The notes: generated by a model from the sequence alone, not told the origin. A stretch of 8,025 nucleotides of DNA from Thermoflavifilum sp. (GCA_019683625.1 JADGHY010000088.1:1-8025), one strand, 5' to 3'; positions 1-7,602 are shown, counted from the first letter of the stretch. Numbers and translations are program-made.

Positions 1-22
1 TTTTTATTTTCAATTGTATATC

Positions 23-30
23 TACCTTTG
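23..30 (+). promoter_or_regulatory. Candidate Bacteroidota -7 promoter box (TACCTTTG)
   Basis: TACCTTTG matches all the fixed positions of the TAnnTTTG -7 element used by the primary sigma factor of Bacteroidota, and it is followed by a GC-rich CGCCGCC stretch. Transcription would begin near position 35 and give mgtA a leader of about 220 nt. The -33 element would lie at or beyond the left edge, so the promoter cannot be confirmed here. A short match like this can arise by chance. Confidence 0.4.
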
Positions 31-39
31 CGCCGCCAA

Positions 40-96
40 ATGCTAAAGGGTATATGGAAAGCGATAGTACCCGATTACGAACATACCTTTTCCTGA
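40..96 (+). other. Possible 18-codon leader ORF upstream of mgtA
   Basis: An ATG lies about 10 bases after the candidate -7 box and opens an 18-codon frame (MLKGIWKAIVPDYEHTFS) that ends in TGA just before the hairpin region of the mgtA leader. Enterobacterial mgtA genes are controlled partly by a short leader peptide, MgtL. This peptide does not resemble MgtL, which is rich in proline, so the parallel is one of position only. A frame of this size is easily random, and I list it because of where it sits. Confidence 0.15.
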
Positions 97-101
97 ACTG
101 A

Positions 102-152
102 CCTGCCTGTTGCCTAGCTGCTTTATAGCCTGCATCAGGCAGGCATAAAGCA
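102..152 (+). promoter_or_regulatory. mgtA leader hairpin with a competing upstream pairing
   Basis: A strong hairpin can form in the mgtA leader. TGCTTTAT (119-126) pairs with ATAAAGCA (145-152), A127 is bulged, GCCTGC (128-133) pairs with GCAGGC (139-144), and the loop is ATCAG (134-138). That gives 14 base pairs. CCTGCCTG (102-109) is a perfect complement of CAGGCAGG (136-143), which includes most of the 3' arm of the inner stem, so the two pairings exclude each other. A second small hairpin, GCATA-CGC-TATGC (150-162), overlaps the base of the main one, and a T-rich stretch follows from 167. The structures are visible directly. A role in Mg2+ control of mgtA is inference, and I see no match to the known M-box riboswitch. 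Confidence 0.45.
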
Positions 153-256
153 TACGCTATGCGGCTGTTTTATTTCATACCGGATTTTTTCTTACGTTCA
201 GCCTATTTCTATTTTTTCTATCACCCCTCATCGTGCCGAAGGTGAATGCATGATGC

Positions 257-3031
257 ATGTATGCCCACATGTCCGTTTTGCATTTTTTTCATTCACCTTC
301 AAAATGCTGTACGATGCTGCCAATCTCACAAGTGATTGCTAAAAAGACGGGTATTTCCAATGCTTCGGACCTGCGGGAATTTCCGGGTTCCGAAAACTTA
401 TGGCGCGTGGCAAGGCTTTCCATGGATGAAATGTTTCAGGAATTCCACAGCGATGAAACCGGTATCTGGCAGGAAGATGCCGAGGAAAGGCTCAGGCAAT
501 ATGGATGGAATGAAATCACACACGATAAAGCTCCGGCCTGGTACATCCAGCTGATAGAGGCTTTCATGAATCCTTTCATTGGTGTGCTGGCTATCATTGC
601 TTTGATTTCGTTGCTCACCGATGTGGTGCTTGCTGCGCCGGGTGAAAAAGATTATAGCACTTTAATGGTGATTGTGGTGATGATTGTCCTGAGTTCATTC
701 ATCCGCTTCTGGCAGGAATATCGGAGCAATCGTGCCGCAGAGGCTTTAAAAAGCATGGTAAAAACCACGGCCACCGTATTGCGCAAGGGGTTGGGCAGAA
801 AGGAAATTCCCATCCAGGAGCTGGTGCCTGGGGATGTCATCTGGCTGGCAGCGGGCGACATGGTGCCGGCCGATTGCCGCATCCTCACCAGCAAAGATTT
901 ATTTATCACGCAGGCCATGCTTACCGGGGAATCGGTTCCTGTGGAGAAGCGCGCCCATGCCCAGCTTGAAGCTGATCAATCATCCTTATCGAAACGCCAT
1001 GTTTTTGACCTGGAAAATATTGCTTTCATGGGAACCAACGTGGTGAGTGGTTCAGCCCTGGCCATGGTGGTACTCACAGGCAACCATACCTATCTGGGTA
1101 CGATGAGCCATACCCTCACCGGCAAACGCGCAGAAACGAGTTTTGATAAGGGAGTCAACAGCGTGAGCTGGCTCCTGATCCGGGCTATGCTGATCATGGT
1201 GCCCCTGGTGTTTTTGATTAATGGACTCACCAAAGGTGATTGGTTGAATGCTTTTTTATTTGCCATGGCCATGGCCGTGGGACTGACTCCCGAGATGCTA
1301 CCCATGATTGTGACCACCAACCTGGCCAAAGGCGCCATCAATATGAGCAAGCGGAAAGTAATCGTAAAACGCTTAAACGCTATTCAAAACATCGGTGCCA
1401 TGGATGTATTGTGTACCGATAAAACAGGCACGCTTACGTTGGATAAAATTGTGCTGGAACGCCACCTGAACGTAAATGGGGTAGATGATGAAGAAGTATT
1501 GAAATGGGCATATCTAAACAGTTATCATCAAACCGGATTGAAAAACCTGCTGGATTTAGCGGTATTGGAACATGCACGCGAACACGATTTGTTTAAACAA
1601 GAAGAACGATATGAGAAGGTGGATGAAATACCTTTTGATTTTCAGCGTAGGCGCATGTCGGTGATTGTGAGAATGCCCAATCACAGGCATTTGCTGGTGT
1701 GCAAGGGTGCAGTGGAAGAGATGATTGATCTGTGCAGTTATACTTTTGAACCTGATGAAAACCGTGCGCTGCATATTCATCGTGATCCGGTGATTCCGAT
1801 GACAGATGCGATGAAAGAAAATATCCTTCGGATTTCGCGAAAGCTTAACGAAGATGGGCTACGGGTATTGCTTGTGGCTATCAAGGAATATGAAGAACGG
1901 CCGTTGAATTACACGGTTGCCGATGAGCAGGACATGATCTTTACGGGCTTTATCGGCTTTCTGGATCCGGCCAAACCTTCTGCCCGTCCGGCCATTCAAA
2001 GCCTGCAACAACTCGGTGTGCAGATCAAGGTATTAACGGGCGATAATGAAGTGGTGGCTCAGAAAATCGGAAAAGATGTAGGTATCCCTTCGGGCGAAAT
2101 ATTGCTGGGACATGAAATGGCCCAGCTTTCGGATGAAGCGCTTGCCGAACGGCTGCGGGGTGCTTATATCTTAGCTAAGTTAAGCCCCATGCAAAAAGCC
2201 CGTGTGGTGAAGGTTTTGCAAGCAATGGGGCATACGGTTGGGTTTTTGGGTGATGGTATCAATGATGCGGCTGCGTTGAAGCAGGCCGATGTGGGCATCT
2301 CGGTGGACACTGCCGTGGATATTGCCAAAGAAAGTGCCGATATCATTCTGCTGGAAAAAGATCTGATGGTGTTGCGAAAGGGCGTAATCTATGGCCGACG
2401 TACTTTTGGCAATATCATCAAATACATCAAAATGGCCGTGAGCAGCAATTTTGGAAATATGTTCAGCATGCTGGGTGCCAGTGCCTTGTTTCCCTTCTTG
2501 CCCATGTTGCCTATTCAGTTGCTGGTGCAGAACCTGTTGTACGACTTATCGCAAATTGCCATTCCATGGGACAGGATGGATGCTGAATACATTGCCGTGC
2601 CCCGCAAATGGCAGGCAGAAGGCATAGCCCGGTTCATGATTTGTATTGGCCCCATCAGCTCTATATTTGATTACCTGACGTTTTACGTGATGTATGATGT
2701 ATTCCATGCCACTACGCCAGCACAGCAAAGCCTGTTTCAGTCGGGCTGGTTCATTGAAGGCCTGCTTTCCCAAACCTTAATAGTGCACATGATTCGTACC
2801 AAAAAAATTCCTTTCCTTGAAAGCTGGGCTACCTGGCCGGTGATTGCGCTCACCCTGTTGATCATGGCCGTGGGTATATGGATTCCTTTTTCTCCATTTG
2901 CCCCTGCATTAGGCCTGAGACCTTTGCCAGGCGTGTATTTCATCTACCTGCTGGCTATCCTGTTAGGATATAGTGTGCTTACACAAATCGTCAAGTATGT
3001 GTATATCCGCAAATTTGGGCAATGGTTGTAA
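257..3031 (+). CDS. mgtA: Mg2+-transporting P-type ATPase (P3B)
   Basis: This inner-membrane pump imports Mg2+ using ATP hydrolysis. The protein follows Escherichia coli MgtA along its whole length. It has the actuator motif TGES (residues 223-226), the membrane motif LTPEMLP in TM4 (343-349), the phosphorylated aspartate D388 in DKTGT, a nucleotide-binding region with KGAVEE, then TGDNE, and the hinge motif GDGIND (665-670). These are followed by a C-terminal group of membrane helices with SSNFGN and QNLLYDLSQIAIP. TM1 and TM2 fall at about 108-127 and 133-150. From the first ATG it has 924 residues, slightly more than the roughly 900 of E. coli MgtA. The start is uncertain: AAGGTGA (239-245) could serve the ATG at 257, but ATG codons at 269 and 314 also fit, and the first 19 residues look dispensable. 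The gene follows a long structured leader and lies 30 bases before a porin gene, possibly in one operon. Confidence 0.95.
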   Translation: MYAHMSVLHFFHSPSKCCTMLPISQVIAKKTGISNASDLREFPGSENLWRVARLSMDEMFQEFHSDETGIWQEDAEERLRQYGWNEITHDKAPAWYIQLIEAFMNPFIGVLAIIALISLLTDVVLAAPGEKDYSTLMVIVVMIVLSSFIRFWQEYRSNRAAEALKSMVKTTATVLRKGLGRKEIPIQELVPGDVIWLAAGDMVPADCRILTSKDLFITQAMLTGESVPVEKRAHAQLEADQSSLSKRHVFDLENIAFMGTNVVSGSALAMVVLTGNHTYLGTMSHTLTGKRAETSFDKGVNSVSWLLIRAMLIMVPLVFLINGLTKGDWLNAFLFAMAMAVGLTPEMLPMIVTTNLAKGAINMSKRKVIVKRLNAIQNIGAMDVLCTDKTGTLTLDKIVLERHLNVNGVDDEEVLKWAYLNSYHQTGLKNLLDLAVLEHAREHDLFKQEERYEKVDEIPFDFQRRRMSVIVRMPNHRHLLVCKGAVEEMIDLCSYTFEPDENRALHIHRDPVIPMTDAMKENILRISRKLNEDGLRVLLVAIKEYEERPLNYTVADEQDMIFTGFIGFLDPAKPSARPAIQSLQQLGVQIKVLTGDNEVVAQKIGKDVGIPSGEILLGHEMAQLSDEALAERLRGAYILAKLSPMQKARVVKVLQAMGHTVGFLGDGINDAAALKQADVGISVDTAVDIAKESADIILLEKDLMVLRKGVIYGRRTFGNIIKYIKMAVSSNFGNMFSMLGASALFPFLPMLPIQLLVQNLLYDLSQIAIPWDRMDAEYIAVPRKWQAEGIARFMICIGPISSIFDYLTFYVMYDVFHATTPAQQSLFQSGWFIEGLLSQTLIVHMIRTKKIPFLESWATWPVIALTLLIMAVGIWIPFSPFAPALGLRPLPGVYFIYLLAILLGYSVLTQIVKYVYIRKFGQWL

Positions 3032-3061
3032 ACATACTCACTACTTTTTCAATTCCGGATT

Positions 3062-4450
3062 ATGCAGGTAAAGCACTTAAGACAAGCGCTGTTGGCTTTA
3101 GCCGTGGTTTTTGTATGCATCCATTTCTCTGCCCGGGCACAGGTCTCAGATCAATCTCGGGCATGGGCAGATACGCTTTCGTATCCGGTGTGGGAGATTC
3201 ACGATCAGTTTACCTTCATCACCCAATATCATCCGGCTTTTCATGCGGCTTATTCCGGTAAAAACAGTTTATCTGCTGCTGCTGATCAGGCTTCATCGCT
3301 TACGGCCACACTGTTTATTGGCAGAAGGCTATGGCGCAATGCTATGGTATATTGCAGTCCCGAAATTTCCGGTGGGAAAGGCTTTGACGATGTGCATGGC
3401 ATAGCCGGATTCCCCAACGGGGATATTTATCGGGTGAATGATCCATCCCCCAAAGGATATATAGCTCGCTTGTATGTGAAGCAATATTTTGTATTGGGTT
3501 CATCGCAGAAAAAGGCCGGTAAGGACGTTTTACAGCCTGAAACTTATGCGCCCGATCCGGCTCAGCCAGCATCTGCCAGGCAGATTGAGGCTATTGTTGG
3601 AAAACTGTCCATGACAGATTTATTTGATGATAATCCCGCCAGCCATGATCCCCGAACCCAGTTTTTAAACTGGTCTATGATGGATGATGGAGCATGGGAT
3701 TTTCCGGCCGACACACGCGGTTATGATGCCATCCTTTCACTGGCATATCTTGCCCCCCGTTTCACATTTCGGATCGCCGAAGCCCTGGAACCCACTCAGG
3801 CCAATGGCCGTAAACTCAATTGGCATCTGCATCGCAGCCATGCTGAAACCATAGAGATCATCTATGCAGGAAAATGTTTTCAGCATCATGTATTTGCAGG
3901 CATGCATATCTATCACAATTTTACGCCTGCACCCATATATGCAACAGTGATCAATGAAAAGCTCACCGGTGTGGATACTGCGCTTGATGTGATTGATCCC
4001 GCTGCAACAAGCCATGCAAAATATGGAGCAGGGATCAGCCTGAGTGAGGAAATAAATAATCGTACACAAATTTTTTTGCGCGCAGGATGGAATGATGGGC
4101 ATACCGCCACATGGGCTTTTACAGAAATTGACCGCTCCCTGAGTGCAGGCGGGGTGTATCAAATACCTTTTGCAAGAAAGCAGCAAATGATGCAATTGGG
4201 ATATGCGCTGGCTGTGAATGGCCTCTCTGCTCCCCATCGGCATTTTCTGGAAATAAGCGGATATGGATTTGTGATTGGAGACGGACATTTGCATTACAAC
4301 ACGGAAGATATAGCAGAACTATATCTGTTATTCCCCATCCATCGCTTTATTGCGATAACAGGCGATATACAGGCCATATCCCATCCGGCGTATAACCGGG
4401 ACAGAGGCCCGGTGGCGGTGGGAAGTCTTCGCATGCATGTTTCATTCTGA
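3062..4450 (+). CDS. OprB-family porin (carbohydrate or divalent-metal porin)
   Basis: This is a complete outer-membrane beta-barrel protein of 462 residues. A signal peptide covers about residues 1-26, with a hydrophobic core LALAVVFVCI and likely cleavage after SARA. The mature part carries features I know from the OprB-like 'carbohydrate porin' family: FTFITQYHPAF (50-60), PEISGGKGF (100-108), GIAGFPNGDIYRV (113-125), ARLYVKQYF (135-143), and HDPRTQFLNWSMMDDGAWDFPADTRGY (195-221, split here only as a region). Alternating hydrophobic strands continue to a terminal Phe, the usual barrel-assembly signal. Substrate cannot be read from sequence. Some relatives are annotated as carbohydrate porins and others as Mn2+ porins (MnoP). 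Its position 30 bases after mgtA on the same strand favours a metal-related role, but this is inference. No Shine-Dalgarno sequence is visible before the ATG. Confidence 0.82.
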   Translation: MQVKHLRQALLALAVVFVCIHFSARAQVSDQSRAWADTLSYPVWEIHDQFTFITQYHPAFHAAYSGKNSLSAAADQASSLTATLFIGRRLWRNAMVYCSPEISGGKGFDDVHGIAGFPNGDIYRVNDPSPKGYIARLYVKQYFVLGSSQKKAGKDVLQPETYAPDPAQPASARQIEAIVGKLSMTDLFDDNPASHDPRTQFLNWSMMDDGAWDFPADTRGYDAILSLAYLAPRFTFRIAEALEPTQANGRKLNWHLHRSHAETIEIIYAGKCFQHHVFAGMHIYHNFTPAPIYATVINEKLTGVDTALDVIDPAATSHAKYGAGISLSEEINNRTQIFLRAGWNDGHTATWAFTEIDRSLSAGGVYQIPFARKQQMMQLGYALAVNGLSAPHRHFLEISGYGFVIGDGHLHYNTEDIAELYLLFPIHRFIAITGDIQAISHPAYNRDRGPVAVGSLRMHVSF

Positions 4451-4520
4451 ATGGCGTATTATTCAATTTTTTATCGCTTATGAATAGGTTAGGGAATAAT
4501 GGCATGTTCAAAAATATCAG

Positions 4521-4913
4521 CTAGATACTTGAAAGCAAATAAAAGATCAGCACAATGCCGCCTATGGCTATGATGCATGTGGTAAATAATGGCATGGCCG
4601 AGGAAGGCTTAAAGGATTGATTTTTCAGTTGCTTGTTGTTTTTCTGGTATTGGATATACGATAAAATGGCTATAAGTATGCCAATGATCACCATGATTAC
4701 GCCTACGATTCCCGAATATCCGGATGTTACCGAATGAGTGGTTTTGAGGAAGAGGGAAAGTTGTTTCAAGAACAGGCTGAATTTCACGATCACAAATCCG
4801 AAGCCCATTAAGGCTATGCTGGTGCGCATCCAGGCCAGGAAGGTTCTTTCGTTGGCCAGATATTCCCGGGTACGGTCAATTTCATTTTTTTCTGCATCTT
4901 GTGCCATACACAT
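4521..4913 (-). CDS. DUF202 (YidH-like) small membrane protein
   Basis: This is a 130-residue integral membrane protein of the DUF202 family (Pfam PF02656; E. coli relative YidH). The family signature is clear near the N-terminus: RTREYLANERTFLAWMRTS at about residues 14-32, running straight into the first membrane segment (about 30-48). Two more membrane segments follow at about 68-88 and 108-127, separated by a polar stretch QKNNKQLKNQS. The biochemical function of the family is not established. The first ATG gives MCMAQ; the second ATG, two codons later (4907), is an equally good start. The gene is convergent with the porin gene, with 70 bases between stops, and lies 171 bases downstream of the oxidoreductase gene on the same strand. 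It is probably expressed on its own, although I could not find a convincing promoter. Confidence 0.88.
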   Translation of the reverse strand: MCMAQDAEKNEIDRTREYLANERTFLAWMRTSIALMGFGFVIVKFSLFLKQLSLFLKTTHSVTSGYSGIVGVIMVIIGILIAILSYIQYQKNNKQLKNQSFKPSSAMPLFTTCIIAIGGIVLIFYLLSSI

Positions 4914-5084
4914 TTTTGGTAATTATTTTGAAGGCAAATTTTGTGCAAAAACAACAGCTATCATAGGGTATGGATACCATTGATGGATGAGCCATATATA
5001 CGGTAGGTATTGAATTGGGCAACTGCATGCAGCAAACATGTCGTTTTTTCAAAACCATTATCAGCCCAAAAACCTAAGGGCTCA

Positions 5085-6590
5085 TTATTGCAGCTCACCC
5101 CAGCCTTGGCGATAGGTGCGTCGCAGAAATTGATTGGCAGGTTCAAAGTTGGTGATGCGCATCTGGGAGGCATCCCATTGATAGCTGATGTAGCGGCCGG
5201 GTGTAGTAAGCACAGTTTGGTTGCCACGGGTTTCAGGTTGCTGCAACGTAAAGCATCGAAGCAGCAAATTGCCCATCAACACAGTTTCTGTAAGTGGGCC
5301 GGCATATCCTTCAAAAGGTGAATCCACTTCTGCATTTCCATATCCGGCCAGGCAGGCATCAATCCATTGCCACCAATGCCCGTCCATCCCGCCTTCCACG
5401 CGGGGATATTTTTGCGGAACCTGAATATCTTCATTCAGGGAAAGCGGCAGCAGCCGGGGGTGATTTCCGCCCCAACCACAAGCTATTTTACCGCGTGTAC
5501 CGATAAATAAGGAGCCTCCCTCATAATCATCGTCGGGTGGAATAGCTGCCAGGGCTTCGTTTTCGTTTACATCAGGACTTAATTCATCGGGCCGGTCGGG
5601 TATCAATCCGCCGTCCATCCAATACAGACGCAGGTTCCGTCCGTTTTTGAGGGGAAAGGTATAGCGCAGGATACTGGCTGGGGGAATGCTATCCTGGTAA
5701 AAAGCTTCCCGGAATATGCCGGAATAGAGGGTAACGGCACTGCAAGTGATTTCGGTAGGATAGCTCAGGTTAAATAATTTAAAAGCCGGGCCGATAATAT
5801 GGCAGCCCATGTCGCCCAGGGCTCCCGTACCAAAGCGCCACCAGCCGCGCCAGTTGAAGGGCACCAGGTTATCGATGTAATCCACGTACTCGGCCGTTCC
5901 CAGCCACAGATCCCAGTTCAGCTCTTTCGGCACCGGCGGGTGCTCAGTGGGCCAGGGAATGCCCTGAGGCCAGACAGGCCGGTTGGTCCAGCAATACACG
6001 GTATGCACTTCTCCGATTAAGTCGGCCTCCAGCCATTCCCTTAGTGTGCGCATCCCATCGCAGGAAGCGCCCTGATCGCCCATCTGCGTTACCACCCGAT
6101 ATTTTTTTGCTGCTTCGGTAAGCACTCGGGCTTCGTAGATATCGTGGGTAAGTGGTTTTTGCAGATACACGTGTTTTCCCATTTGCATGGCCCGGAATGC
6201 CACCAGCGCATGATTATGATCAGGAATGGCAATTGTCACCGCATCGAAATGGTTGTGCTCTTTATCGTACAGTTCCCGCCAGTCTTCATAGAAACCGGCT
6301 TTGGGAAATTCTTTTCTGCGGGGGGCGGCCATGCGTTGGTCCACATCGCAGAGATAAGCAATGACGGCATTTTTTTTCGGAGCCTGGGCAAAATGATGGA
6401 TATCGTTTTCTCCTTCCCCGCCACAACCTATAGCCGCAATATACAAGGTATCGCTCGGGGCCACATATCCTTTGCCACCGAGTACATGCCGGGGTACAAT
6501 ATAAAATCCTGCAGTGGCCATGGCCGCTGCCTTAATGAAATCACCGCGCGTCATGCGATGCGTGGATGTGGGTTCTGTGTGTGCTTTCAT
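5085..6590 (-). CDS. Gfo/Idh/MocA-family oxidoreductase, exported, probable sugar 3-dehydrogenase
   Basis: This 501-residue protein has a Tat-like leader and an N-terminal NAD(P)-binding Rossmann fold with IAAIGCGGEG (51-60) followed by acidic CDVD (81-84). It also has PDHNHA (123-128) and the QKPLTHDIYEA motif (144-154), the local form of the family's EKP motif with the conserved Lys145. The C-terminal part has GALGDMGCHIIGPAF (256-270), with a histidine at the position usual for this family. Enzymes of this subfamily oxidise or reduce sugar hydroxyls with a tightly bound cofactor. The gene follows, by 44 bases, a DUF1080 gene on the same strand, so it probably makes 3-keto sugars or keto-glycosides for that partner, or reduces its products. 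The leader reads TRGDFIK (14-20), followed by a hydrophobic stretch, so the usual second arginine is glycine. Met13 is an alternative start. The frame closes with TAA then TGA. The substrate is not known. Confidence 0.88.
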   Translation of the reverse strand: MKAHTEPTSTHRMTRGDFIKAAAMATAGFYIVPRHVLGGKGYVAPSDTLYIAAIGCGGEGENDIHHFAQAPKKNAVIAYLCDVDQRMAAPRRKEFPKAGFYEDWRELYDKEHNHFDAVTIAIPDHNHALVAFRAMQMGKHVYLQKPLTHDIYEARVLTEAAKKYRVVTQMGDQGASCDGMRTLREWLEADLIGEVHTVYCWTNRPVWPQGIPWPTEHPPVPKELNWDLWLGTAEYVDYIDNLVPFNWRGWWRFGTGALGDMGCHIIGPAFKLFNLSYPTEITCSAVTLYSGIFREAFYQDSIPPASILRYTFPLKNGRNLRLYWMDGGLIPDRPDELSPDVNENEALAAIPPDDDYEGGSLFIGTRGKIACGWGGNHPRLLPLSLNEDIQVPQKYPRVEGGMDGHWWQWIDACLAGYGNAEVDSPFEGYAGPLTETVLMGNLLLRCFTLQQPETRGNQTVLTTPGRYISYQWDASQMRITNFEPANQFLRRTYRQGWGELQ

Positions 6591-6634
6591 AGCCTGAGAT
6601 GATGAGGGTTAATAAAAAAAGAATGGACCTGCAA

Positions 6635-7360
6635 TTACCAGGTTCGGATTTTGATATTGCGAAACCAGATTTTTCCGTTTTCTGTGCCTTGCAAAGCAAT
6701 ATGCCCCTCATGAAAACTGCCAAAACCTGGCATGGAAGCGAATTTACTATGAGCGATAAGCGCTTTCCAGTGAGCATCCCACAGGTGGGTGTCGATGATG
6801 AGATGACCATTTTCCAATAATTGCAAATGGCCATGATCGGCAATGATTTCATATTGATTCCATTTGCCGCCTTCTGTTACCCATTCCGTATCGGCAGGGA
6901 TCAGGTCATATAAATCGCCGGCACGGCATTTCAGGATGCGGCTATCGGGGCTGCAGCACAGGTCAACGATTTGCATTTCCGGACCTGTAGCCCAGGTATC
7001 AGCATAGGCCGGGGCTTCATGTACATAAAACATCACACCACTATTCCCACAGGGCTCAATTTTCCATTCAATCTTCAGATCAAAATTGGTAAAAGTCTCA
7101 TTGGTCGTGAGATCGGCATAATCTGCATATTGGCTTCGGGCATTTTTATCAAGCACAATGGCTCCATCCTGCACTTTCCAGGCTTTTCCGGGCTGCTTTT
7201 CCAGATACGAGTGCCATCCCTGAAGATCTTTGCCATTGAAAAGCAGGCGCCAGCCCATGGCTTTTTCGCGAGCAGTAAGCGTGTTGGGTTGCTGGGCCCG
7301 GGCCAACTGGAGGCTGATAAGCAAAAAAGCTGCAGAAAGCCAATACAGATGCCATTTCAT
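6635..7360 (-). CDS. Secreted DUF1080 protein, 3-keto-glycoside hydrolase family
   Basis: This is a 241-residue secreted protein of the DUF1080 family (Pfam PF06439), whose studied members cleave 3-keto-glycosides or 3-keto-disaccharides after oxidation by a partner dehydrogenase. Residues 1-22 form a signal peptide (MKWHLYW, then hydrophobic SAAFLLISL, cleavage after LARA). The jelly-roll domain shows WRLLFNGKDLQGWHSY (37-52), TNFDLKIEWKI (91-101), GNSGVMFYV (105-113), GPEMQIVDL (126-134), AGDLYDLIPA (147-156), GKWNQYEIIADHGHLQLLENG (165-185 as a region) and IWFRNIKIRTW at the end. I chose the ATG at 7360 because it puts the signal peptide at the N-terminus; an upstream ATG at 7438 would add 26 residues that look like non-coding sequence. 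It is the first gene of a two-gene operon. Two histidines I expect around 138 and 145 are Ser and Cys. Confidence 0.85.
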   Translation of the reverse strand: MKWHLYWLSAAFLLISLQLARAQQPNTLTAREKAMGWRLLFNGKDLQGWHSYLEKQPGKAWKVQDGAIVLDKNARSQYADYADLTTNETFTNFDLKIEWKIEPCGNSGVMFYVHEAPAYADTWATGPEMQIVDLCCSPDSRILKCRAGDLYDLIPADTEWVTEGGKWNQYEIIADHGHLQLLENGHLIIDTHLWDAHWKALIAHSKFASMPGFGSFHEGHIALQGTENGKIWFRNIKIRTW

Positions 7361-7594
7361 AAAACCAAGATGGGTGAAAAATCCTTTAAAGCTAATTTTT
7401 TTGGGTGAGATATGCAATGGATTTTTAAGCAGCAGCATGCCCAGATAAAATTAAATTTCGGATAGGCTTTGCCTCGGCAGCTTGCACATGTTTCCCCTAG
7501 CCGGGCAACTGATGGGGAAGGAAAAACTGTTGTGCAGGCTAAGATGGGCAATCAGCTGATTTTAAGGCCATAAAAAATTTATGTGGAAAAGCTG

Positions 7595-7602
7595 TAATTT
7601 CG
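7595..7602 (+). promoter_or_regulatory. Weak candidate -7 box for the tRNA-Val genes (TAATTTCG)
   Basis: TAATTTCG differs from TAnnTTTG at one position and ends 14 bases before the first tRNA base, a reasonable distance for a tRNA promoter. No TTG-type -33 element is seen at the expected spacing, so support is poor. Confidence 0.2.

Noticed and set aside
3737..4294. 185-codon open frame on the - strand inside the porin gene
   Set aside because: It lies wholly opposite a convincing porin gene with a signal peptide and family motifs. The predicted protein is rich in Cys, His and Met with no domain I recognise.
4458..4500. Inverted repeat ATTATTC/GAATAAT between the convergent porin and DUF202 genes, as a bidirectional terminator
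   Set aside because: The stem is AT-rich and only 7 bp with a 29-base loop, and no U run follows on either strand.
5063..5082. AGCCC/GGGCT hairpin just after the oxidoreductase stop as a terminator
   Set aside because: The stem is only 5 bp and no U run follows on the - strand.
6144..6602. 152-codon open frame on the + strand opposite the oxidoreductase
   Set aside because: It is antisense to the Rossmann-fold region of a clear Gfo/Idh/MocA gene and its translation shows no recognisable feature.
6971..7408. 145-codon open frame on the + strand opposite the DUF1080 gene
   Set aside because: It is antisense to a well-supported coding region and its translation resembles no family I know.
7361..7438. 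N-terminal 26-residue extension of the DUF1080 protein from an upstream ATG
   Set aside because: It would place a polar, basic segment ahead of a normal signal peptide that starts exactly at the ATG at 7360.
7465..7519. Small inverted repeats AGGC-TTT-GCCT (7465-7475) and TTCCCC/GGGGAA (7492-7519) in the gap before the tRNAs
   Set aside because: The stems are 4 and 6 bp, and they have no clear relation to a gene start or end. I could not tell them from chance.
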